From: Cenococcum geophilum 1.58
Lineage: Eukaryota > Ascomycota > Dothideomycetes > Gloniales > Gloniaceae
Reading direction: 5' to 3'
Assembly: GCA_001692895.1 (NCBI GenBank)
Contig: KV748210.1
Location: 806,001 to 870,000, forward strand
DNA: 64,000 nt
Made by a program: the position numbers and the translations under genes
Shown: positions 34,160-47,077 of the stretch, piece after piece
Layout: each line of letters opens with the position of its first letter
Position numbering within the stretch: position 1 is the stretch's first letter
The notes under the pieces: generated by a model
The model's database searches: none
The model's input: only the letters and a program-made list of their open reading frames with translations
What the model was told of the DNA's origin: nothing

Positions 34160-34600
34160 CTTAGTAGCGCCCTTTATACAACTGAGTATCCCTATAAAGA
34201 CTCCGCGTTAGGCATAGTAGCCTACTAACTTTCGGACTATTCCTATACTTCTATTAATCCTTCCCTAGTAAAACGCTACCGCAATACAATCCCCTATAAG
34301 AGCGACCACAATATCCTTAAAGTTATATAAGCCATACTTGGGATACTTTATATTGATCTTTTAACCCATAAGATACCTATTTAAGAGGAAGTATAAAGAT
34401 ATTTTATGCCTTAATAAAAATCAATAGGTCGCTTTAATAACTACTAAGTCTAATATAGTTTTACCTCTGTGGTATTTAGCTCCAAAAAAAGAAAATAAGT
34501 GCTTACTATCTCTTCTTTAGGGAAACTGATATTGACTTCTAGAAGGGAAATTCTCAATTGGATATGTCTAAATCTTAATAGCAAACCTATCCCTCTTCCC

Positions 34601-35181
34601 GCTCTAAAATTCCCTTAGCCTTTGCCCTCTTTTTAATATCTTAGCTTTCCATACGAGGCAGCGTATTAAATGGCTTTAAAAAAGGGTATTAATAACAACT
34701 GGAACTGGAGGTTTAAAAGTGAACGTAAAGAGATTTTCCGTATAATATTTGCTGAACCTAAATCTATTAAGGTTAGGAGCTATTCTATACATATATCCTA
34801 CACTCTAACTGTTTTACAGACAGAGAAAATATTAGCCTGTATAATTATAGCACCTATTATACTAACCGCGTGCTTACGCGCTTAGTACGCCGAGTATGCG
34901 TTTACGCGTTTAGTGTACTAACCACCTACTTACGCGTCTGGTGCACTTCTGAAGCACTAACTAATTAGGGGGGAGGCGTATTAGTATATAGACTACGTAG
35001 TCTACTTTATATAATTGACAGTCACTACTGTCTAAATAAGCATACGATACTATACGTATTTCGTGCCCCTAGACATAACTTACTTATACTATTAAATTGG
35101 TATAAATAAGCCTTTTGCCCTGATCCCTCGAAGCTATGCAATTCTTTGGTATTTATGCAGTTTACCTAGAATAGGCTATAG
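34601..35181. repeat. short triplicated motif and palindromes
   Basis: Three imperfect copies of a roughly 30-bp unit (gcttacgcgcttagtacg; gtttacgcgtttagtgtac; cttacgcgtctggtgcac) lie at 34,868-34,955. They are followed by a purine run attaggggggaggcg, the palindrome agactacgtagtct (34,999) and gacagtcactactgtc (about 35,018). No clear gene is seen; the open frame at 34,670-34,885 lacks support. Confidence 0.4.
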
Positions 35182-35778
35182 TTAGATGGTTACTGGGAGT
35201 TATAGAACTTAGAGTTAATAAATAATTAGACGGAATCACTAAGAATAGATGGGATGGACGATTTCGTTAGTTAGATGGAATTGCTTAAGCAAAACGGATA
35301 CTAAAAAGATCAATATAGAGCATGGAAGAAGATACTGTCTTTAATAGCGGAAGCTAGGCTATCCTAGTTGACTGTGATAGAGGACTTAAGTAGCTAATAA
35401 GGGACTTTAACAGGCATAGAGGCTTAAGACGTTAGCTTTGCTTTAGTGTAAAAATGCTATTAAACTAAAACCCAATATCGCCATGCCCTAGCTATCAGGA
35501 GCGTAGGATATAAGCCGTTAAATACAATATAGCGTTATTACATTGCCGTAGTGTTCTGAAGTTACTGCTAGTGGTATAGCAATGCCTAGATATCAACCTG
35601 CTTAATAGTAATTAGATTTTGCCCTCTTTTTAGGAGCTCCTCTTTTTTAGTAAGGCCGTTATACGGTAGCTTTATTTAATCCTATAATCTAATAAGTTAT
35701 TATACGCCAGCAGGGATCGCGATCGGCCCTTTAGTACGCTACTTTAATAACACAGTAGGGTGCATAAACTTCATTTAA
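35182..35778 (+). pseudogene. eroded hypothetical protein, about 200 codons
   Basis: The plus frame reads LDGYWEL, NLELINN, TESLRIDGMDDFVS, MELLKQNGY, KDQYRAWKKILSLIAEARLS, LTVIEDLSS, GTLTGIEA, DVSFALV, TQYRHALAIRSVGYKPLN and TPAGIAIGPLVRYFNN, to a TAA at 35,776. It is acidic and helical at the start, hydrophobic later. No start codon or family is recognised. It lies inside the composite element and could be cargo or part of its own coding capacity. Confidence 0.42.
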
Positions 35779-38732
35779 TTAGTTTAGGTACATTCTTCAT
35801 CAAAGGAGCGCTGGCTATAGTGGATATCTTTATAGCTATGTTGAGTTTCTCTTCACTGCTTGTTTTTACTTTGTAGAAAATATCTCTAAAGCTCTAAACT
35901 GCTGCTAAGGTTCTGTATAGTGCGCTCGATCTTTACCCTATTTATATTTCCTTGCCCGTTTAAGCAGTATGGTCGAAGCTTACACGAGACAGCGCTATAT
36001 ATTAAAGGAGCTTTTTTATGGCGACAATTTAAGAATAGGTAAGCGGTTCGTCCCTTAAGGTATACAACTCCCTAAAGTAAGTTTACCTTCTAGGGCAGGA
36101 AGCGATCTTCCTATATAGCGGAGATAGTAGGTATGCTTATAGTGGGCTTAAATATAATTATATATAATAATAGTAGGGCTAACCAGATAATGGATGCCAG
36201 CATTAAATAGACTAACCTTTACCGAAAAGGCGGCGATAGAACGATATACAGGCCATAAGGCAGCGGGGAGGTAATCCAATTGGAGACCTGCTCTGCGCCG
36301 CTACTAGGCTAGTTGACGTTAAATAAAGAATGTTAAGCAACTAAATTACAGTGGGCGAAATATAGGCTGTTAGTAGAAGGTTTAGTTTAAGTATCTATGC
36401 GATATCTATTTATTAATAGTTCCCTACTATATAGCTCTAGAAGGCGAGGTATTTACTAACTATTAATACCGTAAGGAAACCCACCGAATACTAGACTACC
36501 ACTTCCCTATATAGTCTCCCTTTAGAATATATGTTCTTAAGTTACCTCTTATAAACCCTCTATAGGGTTTAGCCGCATACTGTAAAACCGGCGAGATAAG
36601 CTTTTTGTAACGTAGGTTCTGTGGGAACATTAAAAGTGGAACCCTCTACTATATTAACTAAGAGCTCCGCACCTTGGCTTATACATATTTTATTAATAGT
36701 AAGGGTCGCTCGATACTTAGTTTCTTAAAGGGTCACCTCTATATCCACGAGATAGGTGGTAAAATTTATATTAGACACCTCTGTAATCTACGACATTAGG
36801 ATTTTATCCTCTATATTAGATAAGTAGGGGCCCTACTTTTAGGGATGGAATCTCTTCGTCCTTAAATGTTTTGTAATTTTCAGACGTAATAAACTTCTTA
36901 TAGCTCGCAACGCCTAATACCTACTTGTTTGCGGTGGAATCTATCGTATTAGAAGGGGCAATAGTGATTTCGGTAGAATAACAAGATAATTTTCGAGGTG
37001 ATAGAGATAAAGGTCTTATATAATTAAAGCTAGATACTAAGGAGGGTTTAAAGAGCCTATTTATGCGTATATGGGTTAGGCTAGATTAACTAAATACGGC
37101 CCCTATTTCTAACCTAGTATTGCGGACATGTATACTATCTTATAGTTTCCTAACAAAAGTATACGGTATAATGTGGTTGCTGCAGATAATAAAGACCGGT
37201 AAATGCCTATATGCGAGGCGTTAAGCCAAGACTGTAAATAGGAGGGTGCTATAATATATATTCGGAGGCTGTAAACGGACAAATACCGCTTGCTTTTAGT
37301 TATGCTCTAAATAGTGACGGAGTACAAGATAATTAATAAGCAATAAAGGTTGGGGATGGCTTAAAGCCGCTGCGAGACGAATGTAACTGCATAAAGTGGG
37401 GCAAATGCGTATAGCTAGTATGCTTATTGTCAAAAGGTCACCGAAGGAGGTCTCGCGGCCAATTTATTGGACGACAATAGTACTTAAGTAAGTTAGATGC
37501 ACTTTAAAGTATACTCTAAGCACTAGAAGAGAATAGATACATAACAATATACAAATAAAATACTTATAGATAAGAACCATCCGAATATAGGCTTAGGTAA
37601 AAGTGTTTATCAGCCCTCCGGTCGTTTAGTATTACTCCCACTATATAATGAAATTGCCTTCTTATAGACTTTAGGCAAGTCCACCCTAGTTTCTAATAGC
37701 TAATAGTATAGGCTTCCCACTAGTACTAATCCACGCTTTTTACTTCTTCTATTTAAAGGCCCACTTTAGAAAATAACGGCAAATTACATTTTCCTTCCCG
37801 CCACTAGAATTTTGCTGCTATCCAAATACGTATAGCAAATAGTGCTGCAGTATATTTAAATTATATTTTACGGCGCTCTCAATTGCCGCGCTCGGGACAT
37901 CGGAGAAGTTTTTAGGGATTATTGCAATAGTAGATAACAAGCCATATAATTAAAATGTCGCAGCTTGCTATAAAGTATAAATACGAAGCGTTTAGGGTTA
38001 GGGAAGAAGACTTTACCTAGTACGACTTAATTATTATTACCAACACCTCCTAGTCGCTCTTAAAGTCATAGACTGGAGAAAAAGTCTGGAAATTGGGCTC
38101 TTTAGCCGATGTAGTAAAGCGGTGGTTTTAGTAGGTGGGAAGGCTATTTCTAGTAACAAGAAGCCACGATATTACTACAACGGCTAATAGTTGGTGGAGA
38201 GTATTATAGATAACTCCTTTAACGGGCTGCGTAAAAAGCCTATTTATATTACGTAAGAGTACTCTGTATAGCGTTTAGATATATTAAGGGGCAGTTTAGC
38301 CAAGTTACCCTTTTTGGAATGTTACGGTAGGTTTTAGGGCATTTTTCGTTATTAATCCCACTCCTCTATACTAAATACCCGTAGAAGACTAATTGGGTAC
38401 GGATAAGCTGCGACTAGTAAGTAGGAAGGCTGCGGATTAAATAGGCGGTAGAGGTATATATGGTTGAATGTGAGGTACGGGATGCCTATAGGGTTAGTAG
38501 GTGCAGAAAGGTGCGAGCTATATAGCTGCTTACTTTTAATTGCTTTTGGGGTTTGGTATTAACTCTAGAGGTCTTTTAGTGGTTTATTTATATACCAGTC
38601 GGTGAATTACAGCAGTGGTCGCAGTAGTGGATTCTCCTTTTAGTGATTGCCGTTATTTAGGGGGATTAGGGGCATAAATATATTTAACGAACTTCGCATC
38701 TCTCTAAGTAAGAAGAGGGATAGGTTTATAGC
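35779..38732. other. unassigned interior of composite element
   Basis: Mostly unreadable. A plus-strand run near 36.2-36.9 kb (GSGEVIQLETCSAPLLG) and a minus-strand run at about 37.68-38.11 kb (TSAKEPNFQTFSPVYDF, SSSLTLNASYLYFIASCDIL, then SKVGL, IEEVKSVD) look coding, but I could not define limits. The minus-strand run has a faint resemblance to a BTB start. No transposase motif was recognised. Confidence 0.3.
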
Positions 38733-39215
38733 AAGGTATAGAGTTAACTTAGTTTAAGAGTAAAGGGCGCTACCGAGAGCGCTAATATAGCTATAGCTAT
38801 ATTAGCGTTCTTAGTGGCGTCCTTTGCACGACCTTAAGTACTCCTACAGACACTCTCTTTTACACCTGTTCCTATACAGTAGGACGCCACCGCAATGCCT
38901 ATAAGCCTTTGGCGATCGCAATCCCCTATAAGAGGGGATACCTATTTAAGAGAAAGTATAGAGACCTTTAACGCCTTAATAAAGATTAATAGGTTGCTTT
39001 AATAACTACTAAGTTTAGCACGGCTTTATCTCTACGGCACTAAGCTTTAAGAAAAGGAAAGAAGTGCTTACTATCTCTTTGCCAGGGAAGCTGGCGTTAA
39101 CTTCCGGAGAGGGAAGTTCCTAATTAGATGTGTCTGAATTTTAATAGCATTATAAGGGGAGGATGGAAACTTGGGGGTATATAGAGAATTGTACCCTAGT
39201 AGCTAGAGGTACACG

Positions 39216-40794
39216 TTAACTATAAGTTGCCCTATTGCCCCAACGCCTCGCTAATTTTTCCTGCCTTGTATTCTCCTATACTTACAATATTTACCCTATT
39301 TCTATAGTATTAGGCCTAATACTATATAGATCCCACTTTTGTCCTTGCTGGTATTATAGTTCTGATTTCCGTACCCATAGTGATATTTAGCTGTTCTGCT
39401 ACTACTTAAAATATCTATTTTATAGAGTCTCCGAAGTTCGTTTATTTGTAGCAGCCGCAGGTTTTTCTTATCGCTAGTTATATAGGTTGTTTCTTTACTG
39501 TCATTGTGGTAGGTATATTTATATTATTAAATTGGGTAAGGCCTAAGAAGTGGGCCCATTATGGCTTTATAAAGGCTGGCTTAACACTGTTATTATATAG
39601 CATACCAGTTCTTAGTCTACTTTTTCCATCGTTATTAATTTGCGAGCTGAGCCTATAAAACTACTAGGATCTAAGATACTAGCCCTTCTTACGTATAAAG
39701 CGTCTAGGTGGGGTAATATATCTCCGTAAACCTGGATTGCTAAACGTAGCGTATTAACTGTAATGAGTATACAAGCCCGCCTCTGTATCCTTGCATTCCC
39801 TATAAGGAGCTATAATATTTACCAATTATAGCTTTTCTAGAATGCGTAGATCGGACAGGGGTGTTAGATGTCTTAGTAGAATAGTAGCTTGCTTTTAATA
39901 TATACAAAAAGGGGAAGGGTTAGCCGGCTTAGCCTATAATTACACTTACTGTTAAATAGGGTTGAATTTAGATATAATAGAGAGTTCCTCAACCTTAGAT
40001 TTATTCTGTCAGGTTAAGCAACACTCTATTAGCTCCAATAGAAAATAAAAACTACTCTTTCTTTTTAACAGCCTCCTAGCCTTTATGCCTCTAATAGGAT
40101 GCCTTTAAAATCCTCTCTAACGTATATTACTTCTACAGGGGCTCCTAAGGACTTAGGCACGCTATAAGCCTTACCAGGCCCTACTAATGCGGAATAGTTG
40201 TTGATGTTTTCTCTTGTCGACTAGCACGGCAATTATTTCCTTTATCTAATTATCTTATGCCTTATATATAAGGTATAACTAGCTAGACATTTCTGGTGCT
40301 TACGTTTACTATATTTAGACGCTGCGAAATACTATATTAAAAGGGTTTAAAAATCCACGAACTTGTAATACTATTCTGAATTATAAATTCCATTTAGAGG
40401 ATAGGAAGGGAAGGATTATTCCGCTAAACGCTTAGGGACTATTTACAATAAGGTATATAGAGAAAAGGAAGTCAGGCAAGGTTATAAGAATTATAGTATC
40501 GCCCCTATTTTTCACCCTTGTAGTTAATAATACTCTATTATAGGTTATATTACCTGTAAACTTATACTGCCCTATTGAGGTATATTGACTCAAACTCGGT
40601 ATAAGAGCTATATTTTACCACTATTCTAGGGCATACGCAGGGCCATTCTCTACGCCTTATACTGGCTCTATAGGGACACGGATATAAACACAATTAGGGC
40701 CGTAAAACAAGATCGGTACTAGCTTAAGGATTAATAAGGTGCACTCGTTCTCCTAGTATACTTTAACTACCTAAGTAGTATAATAGTCAAGTTA
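39216..40794. other. unassigned RIP-eroded stretch
   Basis: There are stops in all frames on both strands and I could not follow a frame. No repeats beyond the flanking element were seen. Confidence 0.35.
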
Positions 40795-43311
40795 ATTATA
40801 TCCAATTCGTGTAATTCTACGTCTCCTACTCTACCTCCTACTCTACCTTCTACGCCAGCTCTATCTCGAGCTTCCTTTCCCGCTCCGCACTATCTGCCTT
40901 TAATCGTCACTTAGACAGAGATACCAGTTATTGTTGTTAATTAAGGATCATTGCCTAGGATTAGTGGTTATAGCAGTAGATATATGTTAATTGTAATAGT
41001 CGCTAAAGCTGCATCCGAATACTTAGGCGGGGGTCATTATATATAGAAAGAAGAGGCGAAGACTCTCCTTAATCGAGCAAAGAATGCTACTAGGTATTGC
41101 ATTAACGGAATAGATAACACTAATTAAGGCAGCTATAAACTAGGAACTATACGACAGCTTTAGTTAGTGATTAACCTCTTAGAATAGGTTAAGTGCCAGG
41201 GATTGCGCGGTAAACTATTAACCTTTACTTTACCTAGAAATGGCTCAGACTATTATATAATTAGCATCCTTTTAGAGGAACTAATAGATAACCTTTTTAT
41301 TATAGATTGTTAGATTCCTTAAGGGGAGTGGCATTAGGGGTCAGATCTATTAAAGTTCCTTATAGGAGAAGATAGGAAGATAGCCTTAGAGGAAGACAGG
41401 AAGTTAGTCTTAGAGAAAGACGGGGAGTTGGTCTTAGAGGAAGACGGGGAGTTAATCTTAGAGGATAATCTTAAATAATCTTAGATTTTTAATGCGTATT
41501 ATTTTACTCCTATTAGAGGTAGAGGAAGACGTGCCCTAAAATAGGTGGTGCGGAGGACATTTAAGGAGGCTGTAAAGTCTAGGCATACTAATATACCTAA
41601 GGCCAGGCAGCTCCTTATTGTACCTATAAAAACTAATCGCTAAATCTAATCTACTTTATTAAAATTCCTAGCTATAACCATAGATGCGATTGCGGGACTG
41701 TTATAGTAGTCGTAGAGTGCGGTAATTGCTAGGAAGATTGGGGTATGTTAGTCGGGACAAGTAAGAATAAAAGGAGACATAAAGGAGACGTATATAACCT
41801 AACGCATCCTATACTAAAGCATTAGCTACTCCGCTAGCAAACTGTTCCATACTTATAATAACTTATAGTTAATAAGGTTACACTAATAACCATCCTTAAG
41901 TTTATAGTCTGTTACCTTACCCCTTTAAAGTCCAACTATTTTATAACCTAAAAGGAAGAATAGTACGTCTAGCAGTTAAAGTAGTAGTTTAAATATAGAC
42001 TAACATTCTATTATAAAGGCGCAGGCTATAGCATCTAAAGACGGTCTCTTAAATACCAATTATAAACAGTTCTCTTGCTAGCTCTTTAAGTGTTAACTAG
42101 GGGAAATATATAACCTTTTAATAGGGATACTAAATGAAAAGAACCCCTAAAAGGCGCAGGGCCTTATAACAAGTCTTTTAAAGCTTATTTAGTGCACTTA
42201 TAGTGAGATTGGTAATAAGACTCCTCTACTTAGGATATAGGTCATAGCGGAAAGCTTTAAAGCATATACGGATATTTATAAAGAAGGCTATAACGTAGAG
42301 GATACTGGGGGGTTCTTAAGGATTATAGAATACACTCTTAAGGTCGCTATAAACAGAACGCTCTGCTCTAGCAGTGTTCGCCTAGCTATATTAGATAATC
42401 TGCAAGATCTACCACTCGTCTATATAGGAGGGCTCTCTAATTCCCTAGTATTTCAATTATAGCGGCCAAGCTACAATAAATGCCCTAGGGGCCCCCTAAG
42501 ATACTTTAAGCTTCAAATTCTTAACACATTCTTAAACCGTAATCCAATTTTTGTTTTAGAGGATTTTTATAATCTAAGTGAACAAGAAGAGTTTCCAAAA
42601 ACCCTTCCCTAGAGATACCTCTACACAAAAAAGGACGGTAGGGTTATTATTAGTATTATAATAGTAAGCGGCTTAAAAGAAGAGTCCTTATCTAATAGCA
42701 ATAAAGGTATATACAAACCTCACTTAATATTAAATAATTCGCTAATAAAGTTAACAGCTTATCTTAAATACCTTAAAGAAGACGTTTAAAGCCTAAGTAA
42801 AGACAGAAATATAGGGGCGCTTAAGTTATACCGTATGCAAACCGAAGCTATAAAATCCGAGTATATATTATATAGAAGTCTAATACTTTTAACTAACTCA
42901 GTATAGGTACTTCAAAGGGAGTAAATTTAAAGTTAATACACTTACCGTACTTGGGACTTATTAGGCCCGCGGTTATAGGACATCGCTACTAGATATATAC
43001 GTAAAGCGGGCTAAGTCTTATTCTAGCAGCATAGCTAAATCATTTACACCTTAGAGCAAAAATATTGCTAGGAGGGCTAGGTTTAATATTAAGGATTGCC
43101 CTATAAAACATAGAGATTCGTCTTTTATTATAGCTCTTAGCATTTATCCGGATAATCGCGATACGGTAAATATAGGGGGCCTAGCGCAGGGTAGATCTTA
43201 TTTTTATTAAGCGCTAATATATATAAAACAATAAGTAGGCGTAAAAATTATTGCAAATCAACTAGCTCTACTTATCCCCTATATTTAAATTCGCTGCTAT
43301 TTTTAATTTAA
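40795..43311 (+). pseudogene. large eroded protein, about 838 codons, with acidic octapeptide repeat
   Basis: One frame is readable from a Thr/Pro-rich start (TSPTLPPTLPSTPALSRASF) to TAA 43,309 without any shift. Blocks include AKAASEYLGGGHYI, EEAKTLLNRAKNATRYCI, KLLTFTLPRNGSDYYIISIL, a repeat of L-E-E-D-G-E-L-V (41,366-41,470), TPIRGRGRRAL, KEAVKSRHTNIPKARQLLIV, then SEIGNKTPLLRI, VIAESFKAYTDIYKEGYNVE, PLVYIGGLSNSLVFQL, LEDFYNLSEQEEFPKTLP, YLYTKKDGRVIISIIIVSGL, TWDLLGPRL and a C-terminal RFVFYYSS, HLSG, RYGKYRGPSAG. Stops are TAA/TAG. I cannot name the family; the C-terminal motifs look conserved and could be searched. Confidence 0.58.
41366..41470 (+). repeat. 24-bp coding tandem repeat
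   Basis: About three and a half units of cttagaggaagacggggagttggt encode an acidic octapeptide (LEEDGELV and variants). Units differ by transitions. The repeat stays in frame with the large remnant around it. Confidence 0.75.
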
Positions 43312-44177
43312 TAAATTGCGGTAGTATAAGCTTGAAATCCCTGGTAACTTTATATTTTCTAATAGTGTATACCAAACTACGAAGGGTACCGCGCGGCAGT
43401 GTTATCCCAGAAGAATAACCATAAAGTAGTATAATTATCTTTAGGTTGTCCAGTATTATATATTATCGCTTTCCCAAGTTTCCAGCCAGAGATAGTGGCC
43501 GCTTTAAGGTAGACATTAAAGTTTCAGATGCGGTAGTTAAGGAAAGGCTAGATATTTATGCGCCGTTTAGTAAGTAGGAGGATAGGTTAGAAGATAATAA
43601 AAGCGATAAGCCGCTTTGTTACCTAAAGGTATCAGCATAGGTCTTCTAAATGTTTTATATAATACTTACTTTACTCCGTGTATAATAAAGCCAAGTTATA
43701 ATAAAAAGTGTTATTATTTAGATTTTTAAGAAATAGACAAATCTAGTTGCTTAAGGGCGTAATATATAGGCTAAGCGTTGTAAAGGGGTACTTATCCTGT
43801 TTCTAAAGTTAGAACAACTTGGCGTGTTTAATTATCTAGGTATTTAATATATGCCTACGTTCTAAGCTCTAGATTGTGCCGTCTCCTTTAGTCACCTTTA
43901 GAGCTGGGCCGTAATCTACTTTTAAAGCAATAAAAGGAGGTACATAGGCTCTTTAGTAGGGAGACTTACTAGACAAAAACTAGAAGAGATAGTTTAAAGA
44001 CAAAAGCTTAAAGGTATATAATTAATGGCGGAAATTAAAGCCTAGGCAGATACTAAGACGTAAATGTAAGGGGTATAGAATATAATGTAGGAGGGAATAT
44101 AATAGTTTAAATAGAGATAATGCCCCTATCAAATTTTCAGCTATGGAGCCCCCCTTTAGCGTCTCACAGCCACTAGT
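43312..44177. other. unassigned RIP-eroded stretch
   Basis: No frame is followed. It contains a purine-rich run (aaaaactagaagagatag) and some less eroded DNA near 43.47-43.6 kb. Probably the intergenic region between the two plus-strand remnants. Confidence 0.3.
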
Positions 44178-44813
44178 ATGAGTTTGGCTAATACTAATGC
44201 ACCTACTTCTCTTACTCCGCCTTATAAATAGGGAATCTTAGTTCGTGCTATATAGGGACTAAAGGAATAATAGGCTAGTAAAAGGGCTAATATAGATACC
44301 GTCCAACTAATTATAAGGGGAAGTCCATTCTATAAGTAATAATCCCAAACAATAGACTTCTAGACATTTCAGCTAGATAAATACTTTAAATCCTCCGTAG
44401 TTTAAGAGGTGGACAATAGATCTAATACTACTCTTATATACCAATCTTCCTATTATAGTAGGGAGGGTAAACACGGCGCTATAGATATAAGATCTATTTA
44501 AATGCCGCAAGGGACAGAGCCAGTAGGTTGACGACTGCCTATAGCGCCCGCTATCCGTTTAAGGACGATTTCCATTAAGTTTGGCAAGGTATAACCTATT
44601 AGAATGTATGCAAAAGGACAAGGCAGACTTTAATAGGTTGCTAAGGCTAGCCAGGAGATCGGTTAATGGCAGCCAATACAGCTATTAAACTCTGTGCGAG
44701 CAGCAAGGTAGCGGCGGCCTACGCTCCTTTTACGTATATACTAGTCAAAATGGAGGCGCATTAATTATTAAGCTGGAAATATTGGTACTATATAGCTATA
44801 TTATTGATATAGC
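44178..44813 (+). pseudogene. eroded hypothetical protein, about 210 codons
   Basis: ATG at 44,178 opens MSLANTNAPTSLTPPYK, then GILVRAI, ASKRANIDTVQLIIRGSPFY, FQLDKYFKSSVV, STTLIYQSS-like SNTTLIYQSSYYSREGKHGA, MPQGTEPVG, RLPIAPAIRLRTISIKFGKV, PIRMYAKGQGRL and SVRAAR, reaching a TGA near 44,811. Ser/Thr/Pro-rich N-terminus and basic C-terminus. Stops are mostly TAA/TAG plus one or two TGA. I recognise no family. Confidence 0.42.
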
Positions 44814-47077
44814 TGCTAAGACTAGCTATCTTTTATAGCTCTAGCGCCGAATTTGTGCTCTAGCTTTTATATAGCTTAATTTCTGGCCCTTTCTAGAGTA
44901 ACTAAAGCTAATGCCGAAAAGTTAGGCCTAATAGTAAAACCCTAATCCTAGAAAAGCATGACAATAACTAAGGCGTGTATTTAATTAAAATAGTTAAAAG
45001 TAATAAAGGTAAAGCCGGAGCAAAATATATAGAGAAAATTTAGAGGAGAGGGGCCGTAGGAGTAGGAGAGAAGGGATTATTTAAAAGACCGCTATATACC
45101 TGTAAGTATTATTAATATAAAATCTTAAAGTAGTAGTTAGGGCAGTAAATGTTATTAATTGGCCTTATAAAGCAATGCGGCTAGGGAAGAGATAAGGGAA
45201 AGTTTAGGGGGGAGATAGTAGTAGCGGGAAGCGCGATAGAGCTTAGGGTATTAATATTAGGTTAAAAGATAAGGGCGCGCTAAACCGTAAAAGGGCAGTT
45301 TACGTAATACGTAACCACGACAATTAGCTAAGCCGTACGACGCTCTTATACCTTAAATAGATTATTAGGACCAAATACTGCCACTAAGGCATTCTCTTAA
45401 GGTAAAAGCAATAGTCGCTAATATAAGTATAACCTATCTACTATTTATTCGCTAAAGTAATTTAAAGACTAACTCCTAGCGTCCTATAATCTAATAGGAA
45501 TAACAGCTGCTTAAATACCTACTATTTACTAAAACTTACCGCTTATCTCTTAATAAACTATTATAGTATTTAATAAAACTTATAGCAACCTAGACTTTTG
45601 GGTTAGATAGTTTATACTATATTAGGAGGATATATTATACCTTATCTCCCTTAAGATATATTCTAAATATAACCTTAACTAATGGTTTTATAGCGTCCTC
45701 TATTATTTTAACCCTTTGCTTTAGGGTTTTACCTCATTTCTATAGTTGCCACTCTGTTAACCAAATTAAAAAAATAGTTTGGAGGGTATACATACCTATA
45801 AAGCTGCAAGCTCCGCCTCTATACTCTCTAGTTTCTCCACCCTTTACTATAAGGCTGCCCTTTCCTTCTGCGGTTACCGCTTATTAGATAAGGAAAACAC
45901 TTTACAGGGGTATATATACCCTTTTAACCGCTAACTTATCCTCTAGACTTTCTATATATAGAGTGGGAGCATATAACTCTTAATCTTGATTTTTAGAAGT
46001 TTAACTAGATGCCTTACTATTCCCACCAATATTAGGGTATAAGAAGTTCCGCGTAATTAAGCCGTTAATAGATGTATTCTATAATAAACAAGTTAGGGAG
46101 TCGCTTAGAGGATTTAGGGGGGCAAGGAGATATTAAAACACTTACTAATATTAATAACTGATGATATTTTCTACATCGGTGACATATATAGGTGCATTAC
46201 TATTATTAGAAGACGGTTAGAAAGCCATTTTATAAATTAAAAGGTTAATGGAATTGCTAAGAGCTAGTTAAGTACTAAGCGTGGCGTTATATATTTAGTA
46301 GCTGCCCCTTAAGTGTTTAATTGTTTGATAAGAGCTTCCCTTATAACATTTTTATAAATAAGTAATACAGGTTATTAAACAAATGTTATAAACCCCTAGT
46401 ATAGAAGCAACGATATAAACAGCTAAAAAATATTTAGTAATATAAAATAGCGTAATTAACGGGCGTCGCTTAGTGTTAGGTAATAGTACACAATTACCAA
46501 TTCTCCCTTAATATCCTACTCTGCGCCACCACGTCTAATATACAGTGGAGGTACTTCGTAAAGTGTAAAAAAGCTTTAGTAGGGGGCCGGCGTTAATGTA
46601 ATGTAGGTTAGATGGAGTCTGCGCTTATAAATAGGGGATAATCTTAGCTATAAGGGATCTAGCTAATTTAGCCCGGCTTGTATAATCCTAGCCTATACGC
46701 GGTATAGTCGTAGTCCGTAACTACCTAAGAGAAAACCTTTACTAGCTTGGAGGAGCTAACCCTTATAAGGCCCATTAAACAAGCTTTAGAACTAAATTAT
46801 AAAGCTTGCCATGCTTATTATCTTAGGTAGAGGGGTAGGTAAGGCGAGTGAGGTGGATAAAGTAGATGAGGTAGGTAAGGCGGGTAAGTGGGTAAGTAGG
46901 TAAGTGGGTAAGTAGGCGAGGTAGTTACAGCCATTCCTATCTTATTAGCTTGTTAATAATATAGAGATTTTTAGGGATTTTGCTATGAGAATATACCTAA
47001 AAGCATATATATTAGCCCGAAAATAGTTAACCACCCAGATCCAATTTTCACTACATTCTATAGGTAAGTTTATAGCT
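44814..47077. other. unassigned stretch with a purine minisatellite
   Basis: Protein-like fragments occur on the plus strand near 44.9-45.2 kb (Lys/Gly-rich) but no frame is sustained. A ggtaagtgggtaagtagg-type array lies at 46,843-46,925, one of five related patches in the window. Confidence 0.35.
46843..46925 (+). repeat. purine-rich minisatellite (GGTAAGT-like)
   Basis: Degenerate units of gaggtggataaagtagat and gggtaagtgggtaagtagg. Related patches are at 23,346-23,397, 52,243-52,280, 58,605-58,650 and, on the other strand, 59,945-59,995. Confidence 0.5.

Larger units (their letters stand above)
34030..39215. mobile_element. 5.2-kb composite element with outer inverted and inner direct repeats
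   Basis: The outer arms at 34,030-34,078 and 39,155-39,215 are inverted copies (cacctctagc...gggtacaattctctatat on the left; complement on the right with a 13-bp extra segment). Just inside lie direct repeats of roughly 420-520 bp: 34,083-34,600 and 38,733-39,152, sharing gttaacttag, the palindrome, ccaccgcaat / cccctataaga, tacctatttaaga, gctttaataactactaag and agtgcttactatctct. The interior includes one coding remnant (35,182-35,778). The layout does not match a standard LTR or TIR element, so the class is unknown. Confidence 0.45.

Noticed and set aside
34670-34885. 71-codon plus-strand open frame
   Set aside because: It begins in a repeat border, has no leader or homology that I can see, and ends in the triplicated motif. 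Kept as unassigned.
44100-45250. Gypsy-type Gag-Pol region
   Set aside because: A zinc-knuckle-like C-x2-C was suspected near 45.1 kb, but no reverse transcriptase, integrase or LTR pair could be found around it.
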